From positions 1,798,001-1,862,000 of the forward strand of contig JBHGNT010000022.1 in NCBI GenBank assembly GCA_043228905.1: DNA of 64,000 bases, read 5' to 3'. Position numbers and translations under genes: made by a program. Below the pieces are notes generated by a model, which was not told the origin of the DNA, did no database searches, and was given only the letters and a program-made list of their open reading frames with translations. Each line of letters opens with the position of its first letter. Positions within the stretch are counted from its first letter, which is position 1. The DNA comes from Azolla caroliniana (taxonomy: Eukaryota > Polypodiophyta). This document shows positions 21,108 to 31,991 of this stretch, in pieces.

Positions 21108-21614
21108 TGTGTGCTAACCCACCTCCTCCTCCACGTCAACGGGGCCGATCCGACTCCATGTACAGCATCCGGTTGTCTTATTGCCTCCGATTTGGAAGTA
21201 GTCTTCTTCATCGAGTTAGCCTCGTGCTTCATCACGAAGGCCAGCCCTTTACCAGTCTTCCTAGTTCCGAATCCTTCTGATCTCTGATCCTTCCGCGTAG
21301 TGCGAGCTTTGCCGATTTTCCTGACTGGCTTTGCCGGATCTGGATTTTTCCGAATCGGCGTGCTTCTTCTAGCACTCGCTTTCCCTATGGCCTTTCTTTC
21401 CATAGTACTAGCATTCTGTGCCAGCGTTTCCTTGCCAGTTCCCAACGCCACTTTGACTCCTCCTGCTTGTGGAGGGTCCAGAACTACTGTCGGCACTGTC
21501 CTTGTGCCTTCTATCTTGCTCTTGTCGTCCGCCTCCATTGCGTGCTAACCCACCTCGTCCTCCACGTCAACGAGTCCAATCCGACTCCATGTACAGTATC
21601 CGGTTGTCTTATTG
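20753..21614 (-). repeat. 431-bp tandem duplication in element E
   Basis: Units at 20753-21183 and 21184-21614 match over their whole length with few differences; both begin CCTCCGATTTGGAAGTAG on the plus strand. Each encodes the segment starting MEADDKSKIEGTRTVPT on the minus strand. 431 is not a multiple of 3, so the frame is shifted after the duplication. Confidence 0.88.
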
Positions 21615-21631
21615 AGTGGTCCTCGACCCAC

Positions 21632-22078
21632 TCACGTGTGGTTTTCTTCGACCATCAACATTGATTGTAAGTCAAAGAAGGATGGTGGCTTCTCCCACAT
21701 GTAGATCGTTGTCCGGATTGGCCCGTACCGTTGTGCTAGACCACCGAGGCAGATTTGGACCATCTCGTGTTCGTCCACTGTCACGTTGATGGACCCGAGC
21801 GCGTCACAAATCTCCTTTATCTTAGTGGTGTAGTCCGTAACCGACATATCTCTTTGCCGGATGTTGTTTAGCTCTTGTCGGAGCTGCAACTTATGGGCTA
21901 TAAATCTTCCAAAGATTTTCCCCGACTTCCTTCGGCGTCTTCGCATCCTTGATGTAGCCCAACATCTAATCGTGCACACAAGATGCGAGGCAATACAATA
22001 CTTGGCTCACTCCTTGCTCCCATGCTAGGAAGTCCTTGTGTGTCGGGTCCGGCACTACCTCGTTGATTCCTTCCAAGT
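21632..22078 (-). pseudogene. gag: Copia E gag, C-terminal half
   Basis: It encodes the MSVTDYTTKIKEICDALGSINVTV and PSFFDLQSMLMVEENH motifs of copia gag. It breaks off at 22078 where the gypsy solo LTR is inserted; gag resumes at 23151. Confidence 0.78.
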
Positions 22079-23150
22079 TGTCGTGAAGATCCATCACTAC
22101 GTGCGGATCATGAGGCGGAACCACCGAGGTCCTGGACCGAAAGGATTCGAAGTTTGTACTAGCTTTAGCAAGAAAGTATTTAAGATAGATTGAGAGATTG
22201 ATATGGAGAAAGAGAGAGATTGAGATAAAGATTGAACTTTTAACTTTTAGATTTAAGAGAGAAGATACATCAACAATAGGATTATAAGTTTCTTATTTTT
22301 CTCAAATTTTTTCATTAGTTTCATTTCTTTTATAGATGCCCCCATGCATATGGTGCATGTGAGGGTGCAAGACATGCATGTAATGCACGTAATGCATGCA
22401 ATGCATGCTTGCCATGTCATCATCTAAGCTCTCATGTATAAGAATTTACATGTAAAAGTATAATGATAAAAAAATAAGTTTTAAGGAAATGACTTGGCTT
22501 AGTGGTAAGTATATTACTTCCTATCTTGGAGGTGCAAGGTTCAAGCCTTGCTCACATCCCTTTTAAAACACAAAATACTACTAGGCTTTTGGTCTTGTAT
22601 TTACACCGAAAATCTTCAAACACCATGCACCGCGATCAACCGATCCGTCTGTCCGGTCCAGTTCAATCCGATGTTGTCCGTCATTATCCGGTCTCGGTCT
22701 GGTCGCCGGTTGCCGTCTTGCCGGATCCGTCCGGTCGCCGTCCGATTCCAGTCAACCAAAACCTTTACAAGTAGTTAGGCCACACCCATTCATCCGGCCG
22801 GTTTAGCTCAAGTCACCTTGAACATTCTATGATCCACTCATAAATACAAAGTAATAGATTTTGGCCCTGCTTATATACTCTGGGATCCTTATTTGTCTTG
22901 TCTATGTGGGATATCTCGTAGTTTTGTTTTTTCTCTTCTTCTTCGCAAACTTCATACCCACATAACTTGCCACTTAGTTGTTTGTTTCTTAGTTCGAAAG
23001 CTCTTGAAGACCTCCATCTTTTTGTACCAAGATATTAAACTAGTATAAAATAGTATCTTCACTAATTGTTTTATGTTGTGTGTAAAGAACCACGCTCGAT
23101 TTTGTACATTCCATTCAATTTTCACACCGCTGGCGAAAATCTTTATGACA
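22079..23150 (-). repeat. Solo LTR of the gypsy C family
   Basis: It starts TGTCGTGAAGATCC and ends TTTATGACA. Its ends match those of the C 5' LTR (14898 and 17027), and it lies between two halves of copia E gag with no internal coding sequence. I infer LTR-LTR recombination. I see no exact 5-base target duplication. It carries many ATGCATG motifs (22342-22410) and a tRNA-like A/B box pair (22495-22548). Confidence 0.8.
22495..22548 (+). promoter_or_regulatory. tRNA-like Pol III A and B boxes inside the solo LTR
   Basis: TGGCTTAGTGG (22495-22505) fits the A-box consensus and GGTTCAAGCCT (22538-22548) fits the B-box consensus, with 32 bases between. I see no clear cloverleaf, so it may be a tRNA-derived SINE remnant or chance. 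Confidence 0.4.
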
Positions 23151-23266
23151 ACGTAGCTCCAATATCCATGCCCCAACAGGTACTAGTGCATTTTATATGA
23201 CCAAGATGCATAGTTGCTCCGGTCGAGCTTCTTTATGGGAAGTGAACTCGCCATACCTCTGTCCAT
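23151..23266 (-). pseudogene. gag: Copia E gag, N-terminal part
   Basis: From the ATG at 23264-23266 the frame reads MDRGMASSLPIKKLDRSNY, matching the gag start of element M (60813). It then breaks and meets the solo LTR at 23150. Confidence 0.75.
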
Positions 23267-23347
23267 ATCTTCCCCTGCCTGTCCTTACCGAGTAGTAGGG
23301 TTTGTCTTCGAAAGTGTCTGTCAGCTGCAAAGGTTCTCAACCCTCTT

Positions 23348-23359
23348 GCTCTAATACCA
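23348..23359 (-). promoter_or_regulatory. Primer-binding site of copia E
   Basis: The minus strand reads TGGTATTAGAGC, one base off the tRNA-iMet complement, directly inside the LTR end at 23360. Confidence 0.8.
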
Positions 23360-23771
23360 TGTGAAAGTAAACATGTGGAAGCGTTTGACAAACCGGGTCA
23401 GCTGGATAACAACAAAAGATGAAAGGAAAACTCAACACACACACAAAGTACGCGTACGCAGGAGAGACATAGAGAAAGAGAGCAGAACACAAACTCAATT
23501 CAAAATAACACTCTGTAAACTCTGTACATACAATGTGCTACAATAGCACTATTTATACAAGTAGAGTACATCAATATTCCTACGTGTGACTGACACTAAC
23601 TACAAGACAATGATTACCTAGTAGTCTAGGCTACAACTAGGCTTCTATTTCACGCTCGAATCCATCTCCAGCTGGTTGTTTCCGGATACCGATCCGGCTC
23701 ATCCTTCCGGATGTTGATCCGGCTCAAGCTTATCCAACAGATCTGAATCCGGTTGAGCTTGCCGCTCAACA
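23360..23771 (-). repeat. 5' LTR of copia E
   Basis: On the plus strand it runs from TGTGAAAG to CGCTCAACA. The downstream dyad (GTGCTA/TAGCAC) is at 23535-23549 next to the TATA box. Its right end meets copia F pol at 23772. Confidence 0.85.
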
Positions 23772-26700
23772 GGAATGAAGGTACATGCCGAATTGTCGGC
23801 ATTGGAGATGTGTTGTTGACGACATCAACCGGATGCAAGTTGCTGCTAAAGGATGTCTGCCACATTCCGGAAGTTCTACTGAAGCTGATATCAACCGATC
23901 GGCTGGATGATGAAGGCTACACGGGTAGCATCCGAAACGGAGTCATGAAATTTAGCAAAGGAAGCTTGATTGTGTCTCGAGCCCGGAAGATCAACACGTT
24001 ATATCTGATGCATGCCCGGATATGCAGGGAAGAAGTGAACGTAGCATCCGACAATACCGGTGAGTTGTAGCACAAGAGACTGTGTCATATGAGCCAAAAG
24101 GGGATGAGAAGACTTGCCAAAGACAACCTCATTTCGGAGGTGAAAGATGTGCATCTTGAGAAGTGCATTGATTGGTTAGCTGGCAAGCAAAACCGAACCT
24201 CCTTCTGGTCAAGACCACCGATGAGACAGAATGCACCAGTGGAGCTGGTGCATACCAATGTGTGTCAAGTGGACACGAAGTCACATGCTAGATCGCAGTA
24301 CTTCGTGACATTCATAGATGACCATAGCCGGAAGTTGTGGGTCTCACCACTAAAGACCAAGGATCAAGTGTTATCCGTCTTCAAGGAGCTCTATGCGAGA
24401 GTGGAAAGAGAAACCAGTCGGAAGCTGAAGGCGGTTCGAGCGGACAACGAAGGAGAATATTGGGGGCAATTTGAGGAGTACTGTCGGCCGAAGGGAATCC
24501 GGCTCGAATTTACCGTGTCGAAGACGCCAGAACTAAACAGGCTGGCCAAAAGGATGAACCGAACCATAATGGAGAGAGTTTGGAGCATGCTTGCACGTGG
24601 CAAGTTATCCAACATGTTTTGGGCTAAGGCACTGATGACGGCGACTTACGTGATAAACAGATCACCCTCAGTACCCTTGGATGGAGACACACCATAGAGA
24701 GTATGGACCGGTAAAGACGTGTCTTACTAGCATCTGAAGGTGTTCGGGTGTCTTGCATATCTGCATGTTGCAAAGGACAAGAGAGAAAAGTTGGATCCGA
24801 AGTCCAAACCATGCATATTCCTTGGATACGGCAATAATGAGTTCGGTTACCGGGTGTGCAATCTAATCGACAAGAAGTTGCTCCAAAGTCGGGACATAGT
24901 CTTCATGGAAGACAGGACCATTGCCGACTGGGAGTCAAAGAAGAAGATGATGAACTCCAGATCATCCAATGAAAACCGGTTTGAGGACACAAGGACCTAC
25001 CCGGTTGAAAACCGGATGTTGGCAGGCAACCGGATGACACTCGACGAACCGGCCGGATACGGACAAGAAACCGAACCGACCGAAGAAGAAGAAGAAGAAG
25101 AAGAAGAAGAAGACACCGGATCTGGACAAGATCCCAAATCAGACTCAGACTCGGAACAAATGGAGGAACCGGTAGCCAGAAACCAAGGACGGAGATATCC
25201 TCTCCGAGAGAGAAGAGTCCCCAGAGATTTTCGGATGTAGAGCATGTATTGCTGACAGATGAGGGGGAGCCGGAAAGCTTTGAAGAAGCAAAGAAAGACA
25301 CCAACAGCCGCAAGTAGTTGAGTGCAATGCAAGACAAGATGGATTCCCTGCATAAGAACCACATGTATGAACTAACGGAGTTGCCGAAAGGAAAGAGGGC
25401 ACTCCGGAACAAGTGGGTGTACAAGCTAAAACCGGGAGATGCCGGAAACCCACCGAGATACAAAGCCCGGATCGTGGTGAAGGGGTTCAAGCAGAAGAAA
25501 GGAGTGGATTTCGATGAGATCTTTGCCCGATAGTTAAGATGACTTCCATCCGGACGGTGCTGAGCATAGCGGCAAGCATGGACCTCGAGGTAGAGCAACT
25601 AGACGTAAAGATGGCGTTCGTCCATGGTGACCTCGAAGAGGATATCTACATGCAGCAGCCAGAAGGATTTGTGAAGAAAGGGAATGAGCATTTGGTGTGC
25701 CGGTTGAAGAAGAGCTTATACGGACAGAAGCAAGCTCCCCGGCAATGGTATCGGAAGTTTGACTCCTTCATGACCGACCAAGGGTACCACAGACGCAGGC
25801 CGATCACTACGTGTTTATGAAGAAATTTGACGGAGGAGATTTCTTGATACTCCTATATGTGCATGATATGTTGATCATCGGACGAGACCAAGGCCAGATG
25901 CGGATGTTGAAGAAGGCTCTGAACTGGACCTTGTCAATGAAAGACTTGGGTCCGGCAAGACAGATATTGGGAATGCACATCATCCAGAACCGGTCGAAGA
26001 AGTTGTTGTGGTTGTCACAGGAGAAGTACGTGACAAAGGTGCTTCAACGGTTTAACATGTCGGAGGCGAAACTGGTCGGATTGACACTTCCGGCAAACTG
26101 CAAACTATCCGGAAAACAAAGCCCGAGGACAAAGGCGGAGAAGATGGATATGATGAAGATACCATATGCCTTTGTTGTCGAAAGCTTGATGTACACGATG
26201 GTATATACCCGGCCAGATATCGGATATGTAGTCGGAGTAGTGAGCTGGTTCATGAGCAATCCCGGAAGAGAGCACTGGAAAGCGGTAAAGTGGGTACTCT
26301 GGTATTTGAAAGGCACCTCGAGTATGTGCCTCTGATTCGGCTCCGGTAAATCCCTCTTGGAAGCGTCACCAATTCGGATATGTTGGCTGATGCGGATACC
26401 ATTCGGTCTACATCCAGATATGTCATGACTTATGCAGGGGAGCTGTTTCGTGGTAGTCGAGGTTGCAGAAGACGGTTGCATTGTCATCCACAGAGGCGGA
26501 GTACATGGCAGCTCTGGAAGCCGACAAGGAGATAATTTGGATGAAGGACTTCATCAGAGAGCTAGGGATCCAAGAGGAAGAATACCGGCTCTACTGTGAC
26601 AGTCAAAGTACCATCCACCTTGCGAGGAACGCGGCCTACCATTCCCGAACGAAACATATCCAACGAAGGTACCACTGGATCCGGGAGAGAGTAGAAAATC

Positions 26701-26870
26701 AAGAGTTCGTGCTGACGAAGATCCACACCAAGGAGAACGGGTCGGATATGCTGACCAAGGTGTTGATAACCGACAAGTTGGACGTGTGCCGAAAGCGGAT
26801 TGGATTGACGAGACATCCCATGCCAAAGTCAAGGGGGAAATTGTTGGGAAGTCGGTCCCTCCGGATGTGA
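23772..26870 (+). pseudogene. pol: Copia F pol, many lesions
   Basis: Readable parts: the protease tail (CRIVGIGDVLLTT), the integrase core (TFIDDHSRKLWV, VRADNEGEYW, NRTIMERVWSML), a Glu-rich linker, the reverse transcriptase (KALNWTLSMKDLGPARQIL) and RNase H (LYCDSQSTIHLARN). In-frame stops occur at 24068 (TGG to TAG), after GDTP near 24696 and near 24730, and frame changes lie near 25241, 25534 and 25800. The catalytic box reads LLYVHDMLIIG, so YVDD has become YVHD. The polymerase could not work. Confidence 0.85.
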
Positions 26871-27336
26871 TCCGATTATGAATGAAGAGAGGACTCGGTG
26901 AGAACCGGAAGAGAAGACATATTTGTAAATAGCCCTAAGTTAATATGAGTATAAATATGACCTAGGGCAATCACAAAAGTGTGGGTGTTGTCATATTATT
27001 GTATGTGCATAACTGTTGTATAGAGAGAAAGAGAGAGAGAGAGAGAGATACAAAGTGATACTCTGTTGTAACCGCCGCTTGGCGAAGATACAAATCTCGA
27101 GGTCGTTGCCTCTGAGTCTCTGATTGTACCTTTCTTATATAGTGATAGTTTGGAGTTTGTGGGCTCCTGTGGTTTTTCTCTATTAGGTTTTTCCACGTAA
27201 ACATCTTGTGTACTCTCTATCGTTGTTTGTGTGTGTACTTGCGTTCACTCCCTACTTCCCATTTCTGTGTTTGATTCTCAAAGAAGTGATTGAAGACTCA
27301 GTTGTGGCCGAGCAATATTCCGCGCTATTTCCCACA
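26842..27336 (+). repeat. 3' LTR of copia F
   Basis: It starts TGTTGGGAAG, has TATAAATATGACC at about 26951, a (GA)n run near 27024-27048, and ends TTTCCCACA. The right end is less certain than the left. The solo LTR at 55608 belongs to the same family in reverse orientation. Confidence 0.78.
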
Positions 27337-28149
27337 ATTTCCCATTTTTATTAGATTCATTGTTCTAATATACTGGATCACTTAACATTTCTTCCCTAAC
27401 AAATTTCTTGTGTGTGTGTGTAGGGAGTGGACACATTCAATAGCTTTTGAACAATACAAGGAAGATTAGCATAACCATGTGCTTCACAGATGATATAAAA
27501 ATCAAGAAAGGGTTAATATTTTGCGTTTCACTTTTCCTTAAAAATTATTTAACCTTTGGGGATGATGATAAAATCTAGAGTGCTACAAACCACCGTGAGA
27601 ATTACAGTTTTAAGTTTTGAATCTCACGTACAAAAATGTCTATGGACTAAGTCAAAAGTTAAATAGGTAAGTACGAAGCAACAAAAGACAATATACATTC
27701 TCTAAATGGGGAATACATTTCAAACTAACCATGTGTATAAAATAGAGCGCTACAAAGGGCTACGAGAATTACACTTTCAAGTTTTGAAAGTCATGTACAA
27801 AAATGCCTATAGAATAAGTCAATATTTTAACATGTAAGTATTGAGCATGGGAAGACTATACACATATTCTTAAATAACATACACATCGATGATGATATCC
27901 ACGTGTTTTGGAAATTGTAAAATTCAAGAGTTTGTTATGTGAATAATTATGTCAAGTTCCAAGGTGAGCATAAATTCCTTATCACAACATTGTTGGAGGA
28001 GAAGAATAAAAGCTAACATATGAATAACTCGGTTTAATCATAGATTTACACGTCGGGATGCATGCATTACAAAGAACAATGTTCTATTGACAATCAAAAA
28101 GCTAATGTGAAATCAAGTAGCATTCAATTTTTTAATTTTTTGCAAATCT
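27337..28149. other. AT-rich intergenic DNA
   Basis: No credible gene. Two diverged direct repeats (about 27570-27670 and 27739-27840, offset about 167 bp) share the GCTACAAA and TACAAAAATG(T/C)CTAT motifs. Confidence 0.5.
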
Positions 28150-28539
28150 ATGGTAATGATACAATATCCAACTTATGTTATTGGACACAAATATTGTGTC
28201 ATACGGAAAGCACAACATGCAATTTTGGAACCACGCAAGCAAATGCGTGCAGCCCTTGTATGGAAAATCGTATCAATGGTTACATTATGGATCTTATGGA
28301 AGTATCGTTGTAAAAGACAACATGATTCCACAATTCATCTTCTCTTAGATATATTGCCAGAATTATGGGGGAACTTATTGACAATTGTGCGGGGGCAATA
28401 TGACAATATGTTAGGCTCTTCAGAGGTTGTTCTTAAGAAAAGGAAAAAATTATTGCAATTATGGAGGAAATTGCCTTTGTTCACAGTCTCCTCTCAAGGA
28501 CCGATATGGAAATATCATCACCAATTGGTCTTGCCCTGA
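28150..28539 (+). pseudogene. LINE-type reverse transcriptase C-terminal relic
   Basis: The frame encodes LVWKIVSMVTLWILWKYRCKRQHD, followed by LLTIVRGQYDNMLGSSEVVLKKRKKLLQLWRKLP. This resembles the region after the zf-RVT motif of plant LINE-type proteins, where a tryptophan-rich WxIWKxRC segment is typical. I recognise it by pattern alone; no catalytic motif lies in this piece. A decayed non-LTR element seems more likely than a host gene. Confidence 0.4.
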
Positions 28540-30730
28540 CCATTTTGTTTGTATATAACACTCTCTAATTATACATTTTGTAGCGCTCTAGCACTTTTCT
28601 TAATACTAATGAAGAAAATCTTTTGGGAAAAAAAAACATGCAATTTTGGTTACCATTATCGCTTGATACATGTGGGATAATGGCTTCAATGTGCAACCAA
28701 CTATTATTGTTTACAACAATGCAACAAAAATGTCTCAAATATTTTTAAACGACAATTGTAATCTAGTTGAACTAACACGTATTTTGGGCAATTTAATTCC
28801 TCAATTTTTTAATAGGGAGTTAATAGTTACATGTTGCATGAATAATTTGGGTAGTCTATGTCAATTTGCACATGAGAATGAGTCACATACATAACAGATA
28901 TTTTACTTTTTAAGTCTCGCCCTTTCATATGGTCCAATAACCCAAAGAAAATGTTGTATATGAAGACTCCAAATAGAGCATATAAGAACCATAGATGAAA
29001 GATTCAAAATCCCCCAATGTTTTGGATACTCCACAAAAGGCTTGGTTTTCACAATGCAAAATTGATTCATTACTCTTTGATAGGGCAAAATGAGAAAAAT
29101 GTGTAGAGATATCAATGTCAACTACACAATTCAAGTCCACCTATGTCAAAAGTGTAAGGGAAGATACCTTATGTAGTAAGGACAATGGATACTTTATCAT
29201 ATGCCAAACCACTCTCTTGTCACAAGGAACTAGTATATGATTATTTGTGAAATACATATAGAATGTTCTATATAAACAATGCATCCCTCAGTTCAATTAA
29301 TATAATATTTTCTCATGCCCCGCTTGGATGCAAGATATGAAAAAATGGTTTGGAAAATCGAGTGCAAAACACTTGCTTCATGATGCATTAATAGATTTCT
29401 CTATGAATGAGGTCGTTTTACAACCCCAAAGTATCATGACATGGGAAAAAATTGGGGGTTCACACTTCATACATTATATTACGTATGTTGCACCTAACTA
29501 CAAAACCATACTCTTTGCTGAAGAAAGAAAACAGACACATCAATAGATGTTAGAGCACATCCCGTGTTGTTTGAATCATTGCTTCCATGTTGATTGATTA
29601 ATTAACACTCACTTTGAAGTGAGACAAGACATTTGAGTATTGGTGAAAAGTCTAGTCAACTATGCACATTTTGCCCTAAACAATTTCAAGAATTTGGTAT
29701 CACACTTTGATACAATGCTCTACCTTTGATCACATTTGACTATGTTTTCCACGTATCATTGATCAAACCCAATCCTTGAACAAAAAATCCTCACATTCAG
29801 AGTGTGCACAATCAATAGTGACATTCATTAGTAAAGTTCTTGAACATCGAGAACTGTTACCCATTTCACATGCATTATGTGAAAATATTATATTTTTGGT
29901 CTTGTAGGTCATATATTTGGATGATATGTACAATTCGAGCAATTACATATATGGTGGTCTATTCATCCACTTTCTCTCTTTTTTAAGGGTTGACTAATTT
30001 AATTCAAGAAAATCACAAAAACCTAGGGGCATTCTAGGAACTTAAGAAAATAAGGGGCATTTCTTAAATTTTCCCTACTTGAAGGAAACCTTAATATAAA
30101 ATGACATCCCACAAAATTAGTAATATACAAAGTTATGTTTAAATCTATGTAGCTCTCTGAACTTTTTCATGACCAGAACTTGTACATGTCCTCATGGTGT
30201 GAGTGAGTGAGTTTACTTAAGTGCAAAGAGGATATAGTAATTTTGTTTAGTCATAATCTGAATTGAATTCTTTGGTGATGGTTTCTCAAGCAATCATTGC
30301 ATGATTATTTCTAGCTCCAAAATATTTCCCTCGACAACCCTCGAAATTTCATGTAGTGCTTTGATTACAACAATGCATAATTGTAATATTTTTTGTGGTT
30401 TTTTACTCACCTTGAGGTTTCCCACCAATAATTACTTAAAAAGTGGAATTCTTTGGTAAAAGGGCTATATTCCAAACTTCACGTTTATGAAGTATCTTCT
30501 TGAATGTGGTTTATGCGTTGTGAGACTTTTGGTGTCAAAACTTGGACATGCCATGTTGTATTGGCTCTCATGTTCAAAGTGTCTATCTAGAGAGATTGTT
30601 GTTCATAGGGTAGTTGATTTGAAGTGTGTGCACTTCCACCTCACTAATAGATGAATGTCCATGAACTCACATATTCTAGGGAAGCCTTGATATTAGAATG
30701 TTCATTTGAAAGTAGTTTCCCACTTTCAAT
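28540..30730. other. AT-rich intergenic DNA
   Basis: Short open frames of 60-75 codons lack known motifs. I see no gene, tRNA or repeat of note. Confidence 0.5.
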
Positions 30731-30734
30731 TCTA

Positions 30735-31530
30735 GGTGTGTGGGAGCGGTGAATGGTTGATCAAATAACTAAATACCATGTTGTCATTGACATCTAACCA
30801 ATGAATGTCACATCTGTTGGGGTGGGTGATCTAATTATCAACGTGCCCTTTGACCCACGAGTAGATGAATGTCCATGAACTCACATATTTTAGGTACCAA
30901 CAACACACAAATGATTGGCCTTATCCATGTGTGTACATCAATAACGTTGTCCTACGGGGCATCAACATGCCTACATAAGCCTCACAAAGGGCCTTCTGCA
31001 CTTTGTCATGCATTTTTAAAAGAACTACTCTTAAATGTTTTGATATTGATAACATAATCACATAGTCTAGTTGATTCGTGCATGTGTTGTCATACAAGCT
31101 CCACTTATACAATATACACATGTTGACATATGACCTACTAGGGAATTTTATCTTGTTATGGTCATGATCATGATTGATGGAGTCTAGATAACTAAAAGTG
31201 AAGACTTGGTATTGGAATGTTCAGTTTTGGACCCGCTGTATGCGTGCGTGCGTGCGTGTGTGTGTGTCTGCGGTGAACAATGGAAGGAGTTTTATTGGAA
31301 GATCAAAGAAAGGAATGCCATATTGTTCTCAAATTCTAACCAATGAATGCCCCACATGTCTTGGGGCGAGGGAATCATGTTCATGTTTGAATTCTATGCG
31401 CGTGAGTGTGTAGTGAACAATGAAGGGAGTTTCATCGGAAATATCAAATCAAGGGATGCCATGTTGTTCTTGAAATCTAACCCATGAATGCCCCCACATC
31501 TGCTGGGCTGAGGGGATCCAATCATCGAAT
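30735..31530 (+). repeat. Three diverged copies of a ~140-bp repeat
   Basis: A segment with GTGAACAATG(G/A)A(A/G)GGAGTTT and a later CTAACC(A/C)ATGAATGCC motif occurs at about 31260-31400 and 31400-31530 (offset 140 bp). A weaker third copy is near 30735-30840. A separate pair, GATGAATGTCCATGAACTC, is at about 30650 and 30862. Confidence 0.55.
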
Positions 31531-31991
31531 GACTCAATTGCTCAAGAGATCGAACTAGGGAACAACACAAAAAACACTCTAGGAGGGGGGCCTTCCATGT
31601 CCATCCGCCCAACTCTCTGCCCAATTGCCTTGGGAAAGGACTAACCCTGCCAAAGCAAGGCTTAAGAGAAAGAAGAAGAGATTTGATAGACACAAATAGA
31701 TAGATAAAGATAGATAGATAGATAGATAATAGTAGTAGTAAATTGTAATAGAAGAAGAAGAAGAAGAAGAAGTCTATATGAACCAAAATGTGTTATATAA
31801 TTTTTTGTTCTATTCAGTTCATACATATGTACATATATATATATTACAAACAAAAGCTTCAATATTTTCTTCTTTCCGTCTTCTTCTTCTTCTTCTTCTT
31901 CTTCCTTCTTTGCGAGCAGAATTACGAAGGGAAACCCCACGTCCCAGAAAAAAGCCCCCAGATTCCTTCACTGCAAGCCATCGGCCCACGC
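31531..31991. promoter_or_regulatory. Upstream region of the candidate host gene
   Basis: It contains a (GAT)-rich tract, an AGAAG array at about 31751-31771, an AT-rich TATA-like stretch at 31831-31848 and a CTTCTT array at 31868-31902. A 5' untranslated region just before the ATG at 31992 is plausible. No specific promoter element is proven. Confidence 0.35.

Larger units (their letters stand above)
18861..23771 (-). mobile_element. Copia element E, 5' part, interrupted by a gypsy solo LTR
   Basis: On the minus strand: 5' LTR (23360-23771), primer site, gag, protease, integrase and the first part of reverse transcriptase, which is cut by element D at 18861. A 1.07-kb gypsy LTR interrupts gag (22079-23150). 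Two tandem duplications lie inside. The 3' half must lie left of the window. E itself sits in copia F. Confidence 0.8.
23772..27336 (+). mobile_element. Copia element F, 3' part
   Basis: Pol sequence runs from the protease-integrase region to RNase H, followed by polypurine tract AAGGGGGAAAT and LTR 26842-27336. It is a different copia family from A/D/E/J/M, sharing its LTR with the solo LTR at 55608-56426. The 5' part must lie left of the window, cut off by the nested insertion of E. Confidence 0.82.

Noticed and set aside
22074-23155. Five-base target duplication around the gypsy solo LTR
   Set aside because: CAAGT on the left and ACGTA on the right do not match exactly. Mutation is possible, but I do not claim a TSD.
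27420-31200. tRNA or rRNA genes in the AT-rich centre
   Set aside because: I found no A/B box pair with cloverleaf potential and no rRNA-like sequence.
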